From NCBI GenBank assembly GCA_963645945.1, contig CAVIUA010000002.1:1-55747 (forward strand): a stretch of 55,747 nt of DNA. The letters are read 5' to 3'. The translations under genes were made by a program, and so were the position numbers. Origin of the DNA: CAG-877 sp963645945. GTDB taxonomy: Bacteria; Bacillota_I; Bacilli_A; RF39; UBA660. The notes beneath the pieces were generated by a model. That model searched no databases. It was not told where the DNA came from and was given only the letters and a program-made list of their open reading frames with translations. Position 1 is the first letter of the stretch. Every line of letters starts with the position of its first letter. Positions 16,137 through 24,747 of this stretch are shown in pieces.

Positions 16137-16907
16137 ATGGATAATATATATAATTTAATGGATAAAGTTAATAGTTGGGTTAAAGATATTTTAAAAGATA
16201 ATTATGTAGGAGTTTATTTTCACGGTTCTTTAAGATTAGGAAGTTTTAATCCAAATAAATCTGATTTAGATTTTATTATAGTTGTAAAAGAAAAAATAGA
16301 TTCAGAAACAAAGCAACTTATTTGGGATAAAATGTTAGAAAATGAACAGTTGTTTCCTAAAAAAGGTTTTGAATTTAGTGTTGTCTTAGAAGACAATTGT
16401 AGAAATATAAAACATCCAATTCCTTATGAACTTCACGGAAGTAGAGATTGGATAGAAAGATATAAAGAAGATAAAACAATAGTTATCAATGATGATTATA
16501 AAGTTGACCCTGATCTTGCAAGCCACTTTAATGTTATAAATGTTTCTAATGATAAAATGGATTTTGGAAAGCTATCAAAAGAAGTTTTTGCCAAAGTACC
16601 AAAGGAATATATTATAGAGTCAAATTATTCTGATATATTAGAATGCGTAGAAGAAATTGTTAATAATCCTGTATATTGTATTTTAAATATATGTAGATTT
16701 TATGCGTTAATAAGAGATAATTTAACATTATCTAAATATGATGGTGGTAAATGGGCATTAGAAAATATGAATTCAAATTATAATGATGTTATTAAAAATG
16801 CTATGGAAGATTATATGAGTGATACAAATAATACTTATGATAATACAAGATTGAAAGAGTTTGCAAAAGAAGCAATTAGTTTAATTAAAAGAGAAGGACA
16901 ATTGTGA
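16137..16907 (+). CDS. Aminoglycoside nucleotidyltransferase-like protein (AadA/ANT family)
   Basis: 256 aa. The nucleotidyltransferase motif is FHGSLRLGSFNPNKSDLDFI (Gly-Ser with the metal-binding Asp pair SDLD) at about 29-48. The C-terminal helical domain carries NNPVYCILNICRFYAL and SKYDGGKWALENM, blocks shared with AadA and ANT(9) adenylyltransferases that modify streptomycin or spectinomycin; DPDLASHF also fits. AAGGAGATG precedes ATG 16137. It is cargo of the dacA element. Whether it gives resistance or acts on another small molecule cannot be read from sequence. Confidence 0.82.
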   Translation: MDNIYNLMDKVNSWVKDILKDNYVGVYFHGSLRLGSFNPNKSDLDFIIVVKEKIDSETKQLIWDKMLENEQLFPKKGFEFSVVLEDNCRNIKHPIPYELHGSRDWIERYKEDKTIVINDDYKVDPDLASHFNVINVSNDKMDFGKLSKEVFAKVPKEYIIESNYSDILECVEEIVNNPVYCILNICRFYALIRDNLTLSKYDGGKWALENMNSNYNDVIKNAMEDYMSDTNNTYDNTRLKEFAKEAISLIKREGQL

Positions 16908-17071
16908 AAACAAAAGAAAAAGGAGAATTATCTTCATCAACAATTGAAGATTATTACTTTTAATTATAGAGTTACATGTGTTATTAAAGGTTTTATATTC
17001 TATAATTATAATTTAGTAATTAGTTAGAAAAATAGTAATTTGCTTGAGTAAAGTAAAAGGTGATATAGATA

Positions 17072-17830
17072 ATGAAAATACTTAATAAAGAATATGTAAA
17101 AAAAATGAAACAATTAAGGACTGAATACAATCTTGAGTTGTCTGATTATGAGTGCGAATGTTATTCAAATATGTTTCATGTATTGAATGATGTAGTAGAT
17201 AATCAATATACATTTGAATAGCTTTTTGATACATATGATTTTTTTACAGACGTTTTAGATGGCAAAAGGCCTAGTGTTGATTTATTTACATACGAAGATG
17301 CATTTAAGGGTTTTTATAGATTATCAAAAAGATATTCAACGACAAAGAACTTGAAAGAGGATGAAAGATTATATTTTTGCTTTGTAATATATTGGGCATC
17401 TTGTATTATGATAATAGATGAGAAAACTCATGAAAATACTTGGAATATGAAATGCTTTGAAAAAGGTACTAATACCATTGTTGAAGAATATGAATTTGAA
17501 AAAGAACAATTTCCTAATAAGTTTATAGTAAAATATTATTCAGATTCATTAAAAGATGACTATGGATATACATTAGAAAACCCAATAGAATTAACATCTA
17601 TATCTTTACAATATCAATATTTAAATGGAATAGAAACCGATGGTGGCAAAAAAATAACATATAAAAGAATAGGAACATTACAAGGAAAAGATGATATTTT
17701 TGTTGATGTATATGAAATATATGCAAAAGGATTATTAAAAAATAAAAAGATAGCAACATTATACATAACTGGAGAAGGAACATATAACAGCATATCTACT
17801 CCAAAAGATTTTAGATTTATAAAAGATTGA
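17072..17830 (+). pseudogene. Unknown gene interrupted by an in-frame TAG
   Basis: A 252-codon frame opens at ATG 17072 behind AAAAGGTGATAT and runs to 17830, broken only by TAG at 17219-17221 (codon 50). The part after the stop would give a 159 aa protein from an internal GTG/TTG-type start near 17351. No signal peptide or known motif; aromatic-rich strands in the C-terminal half suggest a beta-rich domain. It could be a recent nonsense mutation, a sequencing error, or a gene with true reinitiation. Family not recognised. Confidence 0.6.
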
Positions 17831-17912
17831 GTATCTTACAAATTACAATTTATTAGTAAGATTATTTTGATTATAAATATTATTTTGTTATATCTAGATG
17901 ATAATTATAACA

Positions 17913-17933
17913 AACTCAACCAAGCGTTGAGTT
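17913..17933. repeat. Inverted repeat before the lipoprotein gene
   Basis: Perfect eight-base arms AACTCAAC/GTTGAGTT around CAAGC, without a T-run. It could be an operator or mRNA hairpin. Confidence 0.4.
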
Positions 17934-18004
17934 GATTCAACTTCCTAGTTATTTATTTAATTATAAAAAATATGTATAATTAAATTCGAAAGGAAGTAAA
18001 TGTC

Positions 18005-18709
18005 ATGAAAAATAAAATATTATTAATTTTACTATTAATTGTTGGAATGATGAGTTTAACCGCATGTGGTAACAAAAAAGAAAAAATGAGTGATGCTTTA
18101 AAATTCAAAGAGGAATATGAGAGCTTTAATGGTGAAAAAAATGATTATTTTAAATATAGAGATTTATCTATAAGCGAAAAAAATCCTTTTGTTTATACTA
18201 CTGCTGAAGATATTGTTAAAAGAATAGAGAATAAGGAAACATTTATTGTGTATTTTGGTGATCCAGAGTGTCCTTGGTGTAGAAGTGTAATAGAGCAAGC
18301 TATAGAATCTGCAAATGATAATAGTATCGAAAAAATATATTATGTACGTATATGGAATGGATTTCATAATGAATTATTAAGAGATGAATATGAATTAAAA
18401 GATGGGACTCCTATTATAAAAAGTAAAGGAACGGATGCTTATTATAAGCTGTTAGAATATTTTGATGGATTATTAGAAGATTATTCATTAACTGATGAAA
18501 ATGATAATACAGTTAATGTTGGTGAAAAAAGACTTTTTGCTCCAAATTTTATTTCTGTAAAAAATGGTAAGGCAGAAGATTTAATTGATGGAATATCTGA
18601 AAAACAAGAAAGTTTTAATTCTGAATTAAGTGATGAAGTAGTAAAAGATGAAAAAGAAATATTTGATAATTTCTATGTAAAAACAAATTTATGTACTGAT
18701 AAATGTTAA
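18005..18709 (+). CDS. Thioredoxin-like lipoprotein
   Basis: 234 aa lipid-anchored extracytoplasmic protein: lipobox LTAC at 18-21 (Cys21) and a thioredoxin-like domain from about residue 65. The redox motif CPWC is at 89-92 in YFGDPECPWCRSV. The long insertion between 120 and 175 and a late Cys pair (LCTDKC at the very end) are unusual. Probably a disulfide oxidase or reductase of the cell surface; the partner is unknown. ATG 18005 follows AAAGGAAG. It lies in the dacA element and has its own terminator. Confidence 0.85.
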   Translation: MKNKILLILLLIVGMMSLTACGNKKEKMSDALKFKEEYESFNGEKNDYFKYRDLSISEKNPFVYTTAEDIVKRIENKETFIVYFGDPECPWCRSVIEQAIESANDNSIEKIYYVRIWNGFHNELLRDEYELKDGTPIIKSKGTDAYYKLLEYFDGLLEDYSLTDENDNTVNVGEKRLFAPNFISVKNGKAEDLIDGISEKQESFNSELSDEVVKDEKEIFDNFYVKTNLCTDKC

Positions 18710-18728
18710 AATTTAATTAAAAATTCAC

Positions 18729-18760
18729 AGTATCATTTCATTAAGATTTGATACTTTTTT
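18729..18760 (+). terminator. Terminator after the thioredoxin-like lipoprotein gene
   Basis: Stem AGTATCA/TGATACT (18729-18735 with 18749-18755) and T-run. A TATAAT for the next gene follows at 18773-18778. Confidence 0.75.
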
Positions 18761-18795
18761 ATTTTTTTTTGGTATAATTTTGTTGGTGGTTATAA

Positions 18796-20985
18796 GTGCG
18801 TAAAGTAGTTAAGAAATATAAATATGGAATACTAGCATTTTTACTTTCTTTTTTAGTTGGATGTTTAGTTGTTTTACCTAATACAATTTTAGGAAAAGGT
18901 TTATTCTTTTTGGGAGCTGATTTTAATTTCCAACAAATGGTATTTGGTGAAGTTATTAATTACTCATTAAAAGATGGTAGCTATTTATGGACTTGGTTTA
19001 ATGATTTAGGAAGTAACTTTATCGGAACATTTAGTTTTTATAATTTATTTAGTCCTTTTAATATTATTTCATATTTGTTTCCTGCTACTTGGTATCCTTA
19101 TTTATGTTCATTTTTAATGATTATTAAATTTGGCGTAGCTGGTTTAACTTCATATTTATTTTTGAAGCGTTATGTTAAAGATAATAAATTAGTATTACTT
19201 GGCTCTTTATTATATTCTTTTTCAGGTTTTCAACTCACAAATATGTTATTTCATTTCTATGATTCTGTCGTTTTATTTCCTTTACTTTTATATACTTTAG
19301 ATAATTTAGTTTACGATAATAAAAAAGGCTATTTTGCTTTGACCGTTTCTTTGTTAGCTTTTACAAACTGGTTTATGTTTGTTGGAGAAGTCGTGTTTGT
19401 TGTTATTTATTATGTTATTAAAATTATTTGTAAGAGTTATGATTTTAATGTTAAAAAGTTCTTTTCTATTTTATTAGAAGGAATACTGGGAACATTACTT
19501 GCTAGTGTTGTATTAATACCATCATTATTATTTACAATTTCCAATCCTAGGATTAATAGTAATTTTACTTTGATTAGTTCTTTAAAATATAGTAGTTTAA
19601 TTGATTATATTGAAATATTTAGATCTTTTTTCTTCCCTTCAGAGATTATGACGCCAAGAGCTTATTTGGATGTTGCTAATTATGATAGTGTTGATTTATA
19701 TCTACCTTTTATTGGATCTGTACTAGCAATTTCTTATGCATTTAAAAGAAGAAAAAATTGGCTTAGTATATTGATATTTATATGTATTTTATTTATGTTT
19801 GTACCGGTACTTAATAGTTCATTTTTTTTGTTTACAACTAAGTATTATGCAAGATGGTTTTATATGCCAACACTTGTTTTATCTTTACTTTCTATAAAAT
19901 GTATAGAAGAAAATATTAGTATTAAAACTGGTGTTATTGTTTCCTTTTCAAGTTTATTAGTGATGATTTTATCATACTTAGTATTAACATATAGACATTC
20001 TGGTATAGAGTATATTCATGATATTAAATATATTATTATGATAGTTAGTTTTATGATTATTAATTTAATTGTACTTATATTTGTATATAAATCTAAAAAT
20101 AGACTTAAGTATTTATTTGTTTTTGTAATACTATTTTCTGGTATTTGGTCTAATTATACGATTTATAAATATAGAAACAATAGTTTTGAATATAATAAAA
20201 AATATTATGATTTTATGAATAGTTATAAAGAAATAAAATTTGATGATTCAGTTAGAACTAATTCATTTTCAGAATGTTATTCCAATCAGGGAATGATTTT
20301 AAAAAATGGTAATTTGTTATCTTTTAATACTAATATATCTGGAACGGCATTTGAATTTTATAATAGTATGGATTATTCTAGACTTGTTTCTACTAGTATT
20401 GAAGTGAATAATCCTTTAAATGATTTTTTATCTGTTAAATATTTTATTTCATGTACTAATGAAAAAAGAGAAGATTATGAGCTTTATAAGAAGACTAAAA
20501 ATTATCAGATTTATTTAAATGATAATTATAAAGAGTTAGGTTTTGTATTTAATAAATATATTAGTAATAAGGAATTTTTAAGTAAAAATACTGATGAAAA
20601 ATATAAGATTATAAATGATATGATTGTACTTAACGATAAGCAAATTGATAAGTATAAAGAACTTTATAATGATGATGTTGAAGTTCATTCTAATTCTTTT
20701 AAATTTGTTAATAATGGTTTCAATGCAAAAGTTGATGTTTCTAAAGATACTTTGCTTTTATATACTGTTCCATATGATAAAGGATGGAAGGCTTTTATTA
20801 ATAAAAGGGAGGTTAAGATTGAAAAAGTTGATAATGGTTTAATGGCTGTTAAGATAAATAAAGGTGTTAATAATATTAAATTTACTTATTATCCTCCTGG
20901 TTTAAAGCTAGGATTAATATTATCAATTGTTTCATATATTAGTTTATTGGTTTATATTATTTTGAATAAACACTATAGTAAGTAG
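18796..20985 (+). CDS. YfhO-family polytopic membrane protein
   Basis: 729 aa with about twelve hydrophobic helices in the first two thirds and a last helix near the C-terminus; the segment between (about 470-690) is extracytoplasmic. The pattern GKGLFFLGADFNFQQM, SFYNLFSPFNIIS and the late block PYDKGWKAFINK matches the YfhO family, membrane proteins of the GT-C glycosyltransferase type linked to lipoteichoic acid glycosylation. Start GTG 18796. It is cargo of the element with its own -10 box and terminator. Substrate and activity here are inferred. Confidence 0.88.
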   Translation: MRKVVKKYKYGILAFLLSFLVGCLVVLPNTILGKGLFFLGADFNFQQMVFGEVINYSLKDGSYLWTWFNDLGSNFIGTFSFYNLFSPFNIISYLFPATWYPYLCSFLMIIKFGVAGLTSYLFLKRYVKDNKLVLLGSLLYSFSGFQLTNMLFHFYDSVVLFPLLLYTLDNLVYDNKKGYFALTVSLLAFTNWFMFVGEVVFVVIYYVIKIICKSYDFNVKKFFSILLEGILGTLLASVVLIPSLLFTISNPRINSNFTLISSLKYSSLIDYIEIFRSFFFPSEIMTPRAYLDVANYDSVDLYLPFIGSVLAISYAFKRRKNWLSILIFICILFMFVPVLNSSFFLFTTKYYARWFYMPTLVLSLLSIKCIEENISIKTGVIVSFSSLLVMILSYLVLTYRHSGIEYIHDIKYIIMIVSFMIINLIVLIFVYKSKNRLKYLFVFVILFSGIWSNYTIYKYRNNSFEYNKKYYDFMNSYKEIKFDDSVRTNSFSECYSNQGMILKNGNLLSFNTNISGTAFEFYNSMDYSRLVSTSIEVNNPLNDFLSVKYFISCTNEKREDYELYKKTKNYQIYLNDNYKELGFVFNKYISNKEFLSKNTDEKYKIINDMIVLNDKQIDKYKELYNDDVEVHSNSFKFVNNGFNAKVDVSKDTLLLYTVPYDKGWKAFINKREVKIEKVDNGLMAVKINKGVNNIKFTYYPPGLKLGLILSIVSYISLLVYIILNKHYSK

Positions 20986-21007
20986 CTATAGTGTTTTAGT
21001 ATTTTTT
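20968..21007 (+). terminator. Terminator overlapping the end of the YfhO-like gene
   Basis: Stem AAACACTATAG/CTATAGTGTTT (20968-20978 with 20986-20996), then a T-rich tract. Confidence 0.75.
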
Positions 21008-21054
21008 AATAAATATTTCATATAATTAGTTGAATGTTTATTAAGGAGATATTA

Positions 21055-21117
21055 ATGAGACGATTTTTCAGTTATATGTTTTTAAGGATATATTTTTGGA
21101 TACAGCTATTTATGTAA
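21055..21117 (+). CDS. Short ORF overlapping the recombinase start (20 aa)
   Basis: ATG 21055 follows AAGGAGATATTA, a better ribosome site than that of the recombinase itself. The peptide (MRRFFSYMFL...) ends at TAA 21115-21117, inside the recombinase gene in another frame. It may couple or limit recombinase translation, or be the remains of a longer 5 prime end. Confidence 0.35.
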   Translation: MRRFFSYMFLRIYFWIQLFM

Positions 21118-21905
21118 GAGTTTCTACAGAGGAACAGGCAAGAGATGGTTTTAGTATTCATGCTCAAATGGATAAGTTAACGAAATATGCTGAAGTAAAT
21201 GACTGGAAAATTGTTGGTTATTATGTAGATGATGGTATTTCTGGAAAGAGTTTAAAAGAACGACCAGAGGTTTTAAGATTAATTGAAGATGTTAGGACTG
21301 GTAAAATTAAAAATGTTTTGGTTTATAAGCTCGATAGATTAACTAGAAGTGTAAAGGATTTAATATATTTAATTGAGTTATTTAGTGATAATAATTGTAC
21401 ATTTAATTCTCAGACCGAAAAAATAGATACTTCTAACGCTGTTGGGAGAATGTTTGTGAAGATTATTGGTATTTTTGCAGAATTTGAAAGGGAAAATTTG
21501 GCGGAAAGAGTTTCTTTAGGTTATGAGCAAAAGACAAGAGAAGGTAATTATACAAATTGTAATGGAGTTTATGGATATGACTATGTGCTTGGTGTTGGAC
21601 TTAGAGTGAATGAAGAAGAGGCTGTTATTGTTAAAGAGATATATCATATGTATTTAGATGGTAATTCAATGTTAGCTATTTCTAAGATGTTACAAGAGAA
21701 GAGTATTCCTACTAAAAGAGGTGGAGTTTGGAGACAATCTACTATTAAATCAATTCTTACTAATCCTATTTATATAGGTAATGTAAGATATGGAGTAGGG
21801 AGAAAAAATGGCTTTGAGGTTCCTGGGAAGGATATAGTTCCTATTGTTGATAGAGAAGTATTTTTTAAAGTTCAAAAAAAATTTGATAGGAAGAGAAGCA
21901 AATAG
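21096..21905 (+). CDS. Serine recombinase (short, resolvase plus recombinase domains)
   Basis: 269 aa. The resolvase domain (1-145) begins AIYVRVSTEEQ with nucleophile Ser10 and carries YKLDRLTRSVKDL and FAEFERENLAERV. A Recombinase domain follows (about 155-265: GVYGYDYV, IPTKRGGVWRQSTIKSILTNPIYIG). The protein ends right after it, while large serine integrases go on for about 200 residues more with a zinc ribbon and coiled coil. TTG 21096 has AAGGA upstream. It is the only recombinase seen in the element and its likely integrase; truncation may mean it is now inactive. Confidence 0.9.
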   Translation: MDTAIYVRVSTEEQARDGFSIHAQMDKLTKYAEVNDWKIVGYYVDDGISGKSLKERPEVLRLIEDVRTGKIKNVLVYKLDRLTRSVKDLIYLIELFSDNNCTFNSQTEKIDTSNAVGRMFVKIIGIFAEFERENLAERVSLGYEQKTREGNYTNCNGVYGYDYVLGVGLRVNEEEAVIVKEIYHMYLDGNSMLAISKMLQEKSIPTKRGGVWRQSTIKSILTNPIYIGNVRYGVGRKNGFEVPGKDIVPIVDREVFFKVQKKFDRKRSK

Positions 21906-21952
21906 TTGAGTTTTGCTTTTTGTTATATTAGAATTATGTTAGAGGTGATTTT

Positions 21953-22291
21953 GTGAGTAACGCTAAAGACTTTTTAGGGAAAGTAGTTGAAGTACATATG
22001 GATAGACCTTTGGCTACGAAGCATCCAAAACATGGATTTATATACATGGTAAATTACGGGTATATTCCTAATACTATTTCTGCTGATGGAGAAGAACTTG
22101 ATGCTTATGTTTTAGGAGTTTTTGAGCCAGTTTCTACATTTACTGGAAAGGTTATTGCGATAATACATAGAACTAATGATGATGACGATAAATTGGTTGT
22201 TGTACCTGAAGGAAAAGAATATTCAGATGATGCAATAAAAGCACTTACAGAGTTTCAGGAAAGATTCTTTGAATCAGTTATTATTAGATAG
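21953..22291 (+). CDS. Short inorganic pyrophosphatase-family protein
   Basis: 112 aa, about two thirds of a usual family I pyrophosphatase. Family blocks: PLATKHPKHGFIYMVNYGYIPNT (in parts) and DGEELDAYVLGVFEP, which carries the metal-binding Asp residues. Short forms of this kind are known in Clostridia and Bacilli and are annotated as pyrophosphatases, though activity is rarely shown. Start GTG 21953 behind AGAGGTGATTT. It follows the recombinase by 47 bases. Confidence 0.82.
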   Translation: MSNAKDFLGKVVEVHMDRPLATKHPKHGFIYMVNYGYIPNTISADGEELDAYVLGVFEPVSTFTGKVIAIIHRTNDDDDKLVVVPEGKEYSDDAIKALTEFQERFFESVIIR

Positions 22292-22393
22292 TTTTAAAAG
22301 ATTTATTAATATGTAGATGTATAATTTAAAAGAAATAATAATCAGTAGAATAGCCATTAATTTTTAAAGTTAGTTTGTTATACTAAAGATAAT

Positions 22394-22920
22394 ATGGAAG
22401 AAAGATGTGTAGTAATGAAGAAAATAGTTGAAAATTATTATAAAACGACTAGGTTTTTATTTTTGTATAAAAGTTTTTTATACCGTTTTGTAACTTTTAC
22501 TACTGATTCTAAAGAACTTCAAGACCAGATAATAGTAAATGCTGTAAATATGAAAAATCGAAAAAAAAGAATAACCTATATTTATGATTCTGCTTGTAAA
22601 ATTATAGATGATTATAATGCCGATGAAAATATATGTGGATTTAAAAATTGCCAGTGTTATCTTAATCGAAATACCAAGTATAAATATGGTTGTTGCAGAT
22701 TATGTAAATATAAATCTGATATAGGTTGTCCAACTAGTAATTTGGCTTGTAAATTATTTAACTGTTCAGAGGTGTGTTCAAGGAGAAAAGTAATAAAATA
22801 CGAAGATTTAAAAATATTAAAAGTTTTAAGTATAAGACAAAGATTTGTTGTTAAATCTGATTATTTTTCATTAAGAGAAGATGTTTTAAAGGATTTATAT
22901 TGTTATACATTGACTTTTGC
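22394..22920 (+). CDS. Cys-rich protein of unknown function, cut by an assembly gap
   Basis: At least 175 residues before the N-run at 22921. About fifteen cysteines sit in the middle, in pairs such as CGFKNCQC, GCCRLCKY, CPTSNLACKLFNC, so several metal ions are probably bound. N-terminal residues are basic and aromatic. ATG 22394 or ATG 22415 may be the start. Small Cys-rich proteins with the pattern GC.....C.C...C occur in many Firmicutes with no known role. The end of the gene cannot be placed. Confidence 0.65.
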
Positions 22921-22930
22921 NNNNNNNNNN
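22921..22930. other. Assembly gap (10 N)
   Basis: Placeholder between contigs, inside the element. From here to 23123 no gene is seen apart from the end of the broken one. Confidence 0.99.
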
Positions 22931-23107
22931 AATATTACGTTTATTTAAAAATATAATAGTTCATAATAAAAAACATATGAATAATATATAATTTATTTAT
23001 AAAATTAGTTTGTAATATAACTAATTTTTTTGACATAATTAATTTGAACTAAAATGTTATTATGGTGTGTTATTTAAAGGTGCTTTAAGCTTTGAAATGT
23101 AATATTC

Positions 23108-23136
23108 ACATACAATTAAACTTGTACGTTTTTATG
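23108..23136. other. Right attachment site (attR) in dacA
   Basis: Element sequence ACATACAATTAAACTT, core GTA at 23124-23126, then chromosomal CGTTTTTATG. The inverted pair TACAA/TTGTA (23111-23115 with 23122-23126) reaches the core. Confidence 0.6.
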
Positions 23137-23636
23137 AAGGCGCTGATGGATTAAAAACGGGACATACTGATAATGCTTTTTATTGTTTAGCAGCTACTGC
23201 TATGAAGAATAATATGCGTTTAATTGCGGTAGTTTTAGGAGAAGAAAATAGTAAGATTAGAAATAGTGAGACTATGTCTTTATTGGATTATGGTTTTATG
23301 AATACAAGATTTAATTTATTAAAAAAATCTGGCCAGGTTGTGAAAAAAATCAGATTAGATAAATCTAGTCGTTCTATGATAGATGTTTCATTAAAAAATG
23401 ATTTAGGTGTTGTTGAATTAGTTGATGATAAAAAACATAATTACAAATATAATATAGCTTTGGATAATTTTAAATTACCTATTAAAGCAGGAAGTACTAT
23501 TGGTAAAATAATGGTATTAGAAAATGATAAAGAAATTTCTTCTGCTGATTTAATTTTAAAAAATGATGTTAAAGAACTAAGTTTTATGGAATTATTTTAT
23601 AGTAGTATTAAAAGTATTGTATCTGGTCAATTATAA
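23124..23636 (+). pseudogene. dacA: dacA-type D-Ala-D-Ala carboxypeptidase, C-terminal half (interrupted)
   Basis: The frame opens at the shared GTA and reads VRFYEGADGLKTGHT, the KTG box of the peptidase, then the C-terminal beta domain (about 60 residues later, GVVELVDDKKHNY) and a final amphipathic helix (MELFYSSIKSIV) as in PBP5-type enzymes. It has no start or signal peptide of its own; an internal ATG at 23202 lies after KTG and would give no active enzyme. Together with 15146-15790 it makes a 384 aa protein. Its terminator is at 23656-23684. Confidence 0.9.
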
Positions 23637-23655
23637 TGTAAATATTTTTGTTTTA

Positions 23656-23684
23656 GAGGAAATATAGATGTATTTCTTCTTTTT
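23656..23684 (+). terminator. Original terminator of dacA
   Basis: Stem GAGGAAATA/TATTTCTTC (23656-23664 with 23671-23679, one G-U) and TTTTTC. Confidence 0.65.
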
Positions 23685-23720
23685 CTTTGTTATAATTGTT
23701 TTTGTAATAGGAGGATGTAT

Positions 23721-24689
23721 ATGTCAAAAAATAAATATAAGAATAAAAATAATTCTAAATATATAAGTACTGATAGTAAATTTAGTCGTTATGAAAGACT
23801 TAAAGATAATTATGATGATATAGATTTATCAAAGACACAGCAACAACAATTAATTTTTGATGATGTTGACTTGGATGCTACTATGAATTTAGATACAAGT
23901 TTTATGGATAAAAAAGATAAAAAGAAAGTTAAGAAAATTGTTGATGAAGTAGTTTCTGCTCCAGTTGAAGAAAATTTTTATGAAGATAAAAACAAATCAA
24001 ATATTATTATTGTTCTTTTGATTATTGCGTGTTTATTTTTTATTGCTTTTATTGCTTATCATTTTTTATTTTATAATCATGATGATAAAGTAAAAACTGT
24101 TACTAAAAAAGAAGAAGTTGTGGAAAAAGTAATTGATGATAATTATTTGTTTTTAGGAGATTCAATTACTGAACAATATGATTTAAAAGAATATTTTAAA
24201 GATTATTTTGTTGTTAATTCTGGTGTTTCTGGTGACATTACTAGTAGTATAGTTGAAGATATGAAAAAAAGAGTATATGACTATAATCCTTCTAAAGTGT
24301 TTTTACTAATTGGAATTAATGATTTGAGACGAGGTAAAGATGTTTCTGATATAATTTCTAATATTAAAGAAATTGTTGAACTTATTAAAGAGAATAGACC
24401 TTATTGTGAAATTTACTTAGAATCTATTTATCCTATTAATAAAACAGATGATGATAAGATTACTGATGATGTTAAAAATATAAAATTTGATAATGAAAAG
24501 ATTATTGAGGTTAATAATTTATTAAAAGATTTAGCTAAAGATGAGAATATTACTTATGTTGATTTATATAATAAATTAATTGATGATGCTGGTAATTTAA
24601 ATATTTCTTATACTAAGGATGGTTTACATATTTCTTCTGAAGGATATGAGATCATTACAAAAGAATTAATGAAATATATTAAAGATTAA
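23721..24689 (+). CDS. Membrane-anchored SGNH/GDSL hydrolase
   Basis: 322 aa. A basic, Asp-rich cytoplasmic part (1-90), one membrane helix (about 94-114) and an outside SGNH domain from about 145. Block I is LFLGDSITEQYD with the catalytic Ser, block II NSGVSGDITS, block III IGINDLRRGKD, block V DGLHISSEGYEI with the Asp-His pair. Such enzymes remove acetyl or acyl groups from sugars or lipids, often in the cell wall. ATG 23721 gives the better spacing from AGGAGG at 23709-23714; ATG 23715 is also in frame. Substrate unknown. Confidence 0.9.
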   Translation: MSKNKYKNKNNSKYISTDSKFSRYERLKDNYDDIDLSKTQQQQLIFDDVDLDATMNLDTSFMDKKDKKKVKKIVDEVVSAPVEENFYEDKNKSNIIIVLLIIACLFFIAFIAYHFLFYNHDDKVKTVTKKEEVVEKVIDDNYLFLGDSITEQYDLKEYFKDYFVVNSGVSGDITSSIVEDMKKRVYDYNPSKVFLLIGINDLRRGKDVSDIISNIKEIVELIKENRPYCEIYLESIYPINKTDDDKITDDVKNIKFDNEKIIEVNNLLKDLAKDENITYVDLYNKLIDDAGNLNISYTKDGLHISSEGYEIITKELMKYIKD

Positions 24690-24747
24690 TTGTTATTTTT
24701 GTTATTGTAACTGCATATATTTAAGTGTAGAAAGGAATGAATAATTT

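Larger units (their letters stand above)
15788..23126 (+). mobile_element. Integrated element of a serine recombinase, inserted in dacA
   Basis: About 7.3 kb separates two halves of one dacA gene that rejoin in frame. The core GTA occurs at both ends (15788-15790 and 23124-23126); removing one copy and the interior restores ...NKVVRFYEGADGLKTG and a 384 aa protein of normal family length. Inside are a serine recombinase, a nucleotidyltransferase of the aminoglycoside-resistance family and other accessory genes. A 10-N gap at 22921-22930 means the true length is unknown and that the two ends are on different contigs joined by scaffolding. No conjugation or phage genes are visible. The direction of the recombinase (plus) sets the strand given here. 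Confidence 0.75.

Noticed and set aside
15788..23126. Prophage or conjugative element
   Set aside because: No capsid, tail, portal, relaxase or type IV secretion genes in the visible part; only the gap leaves room for them.
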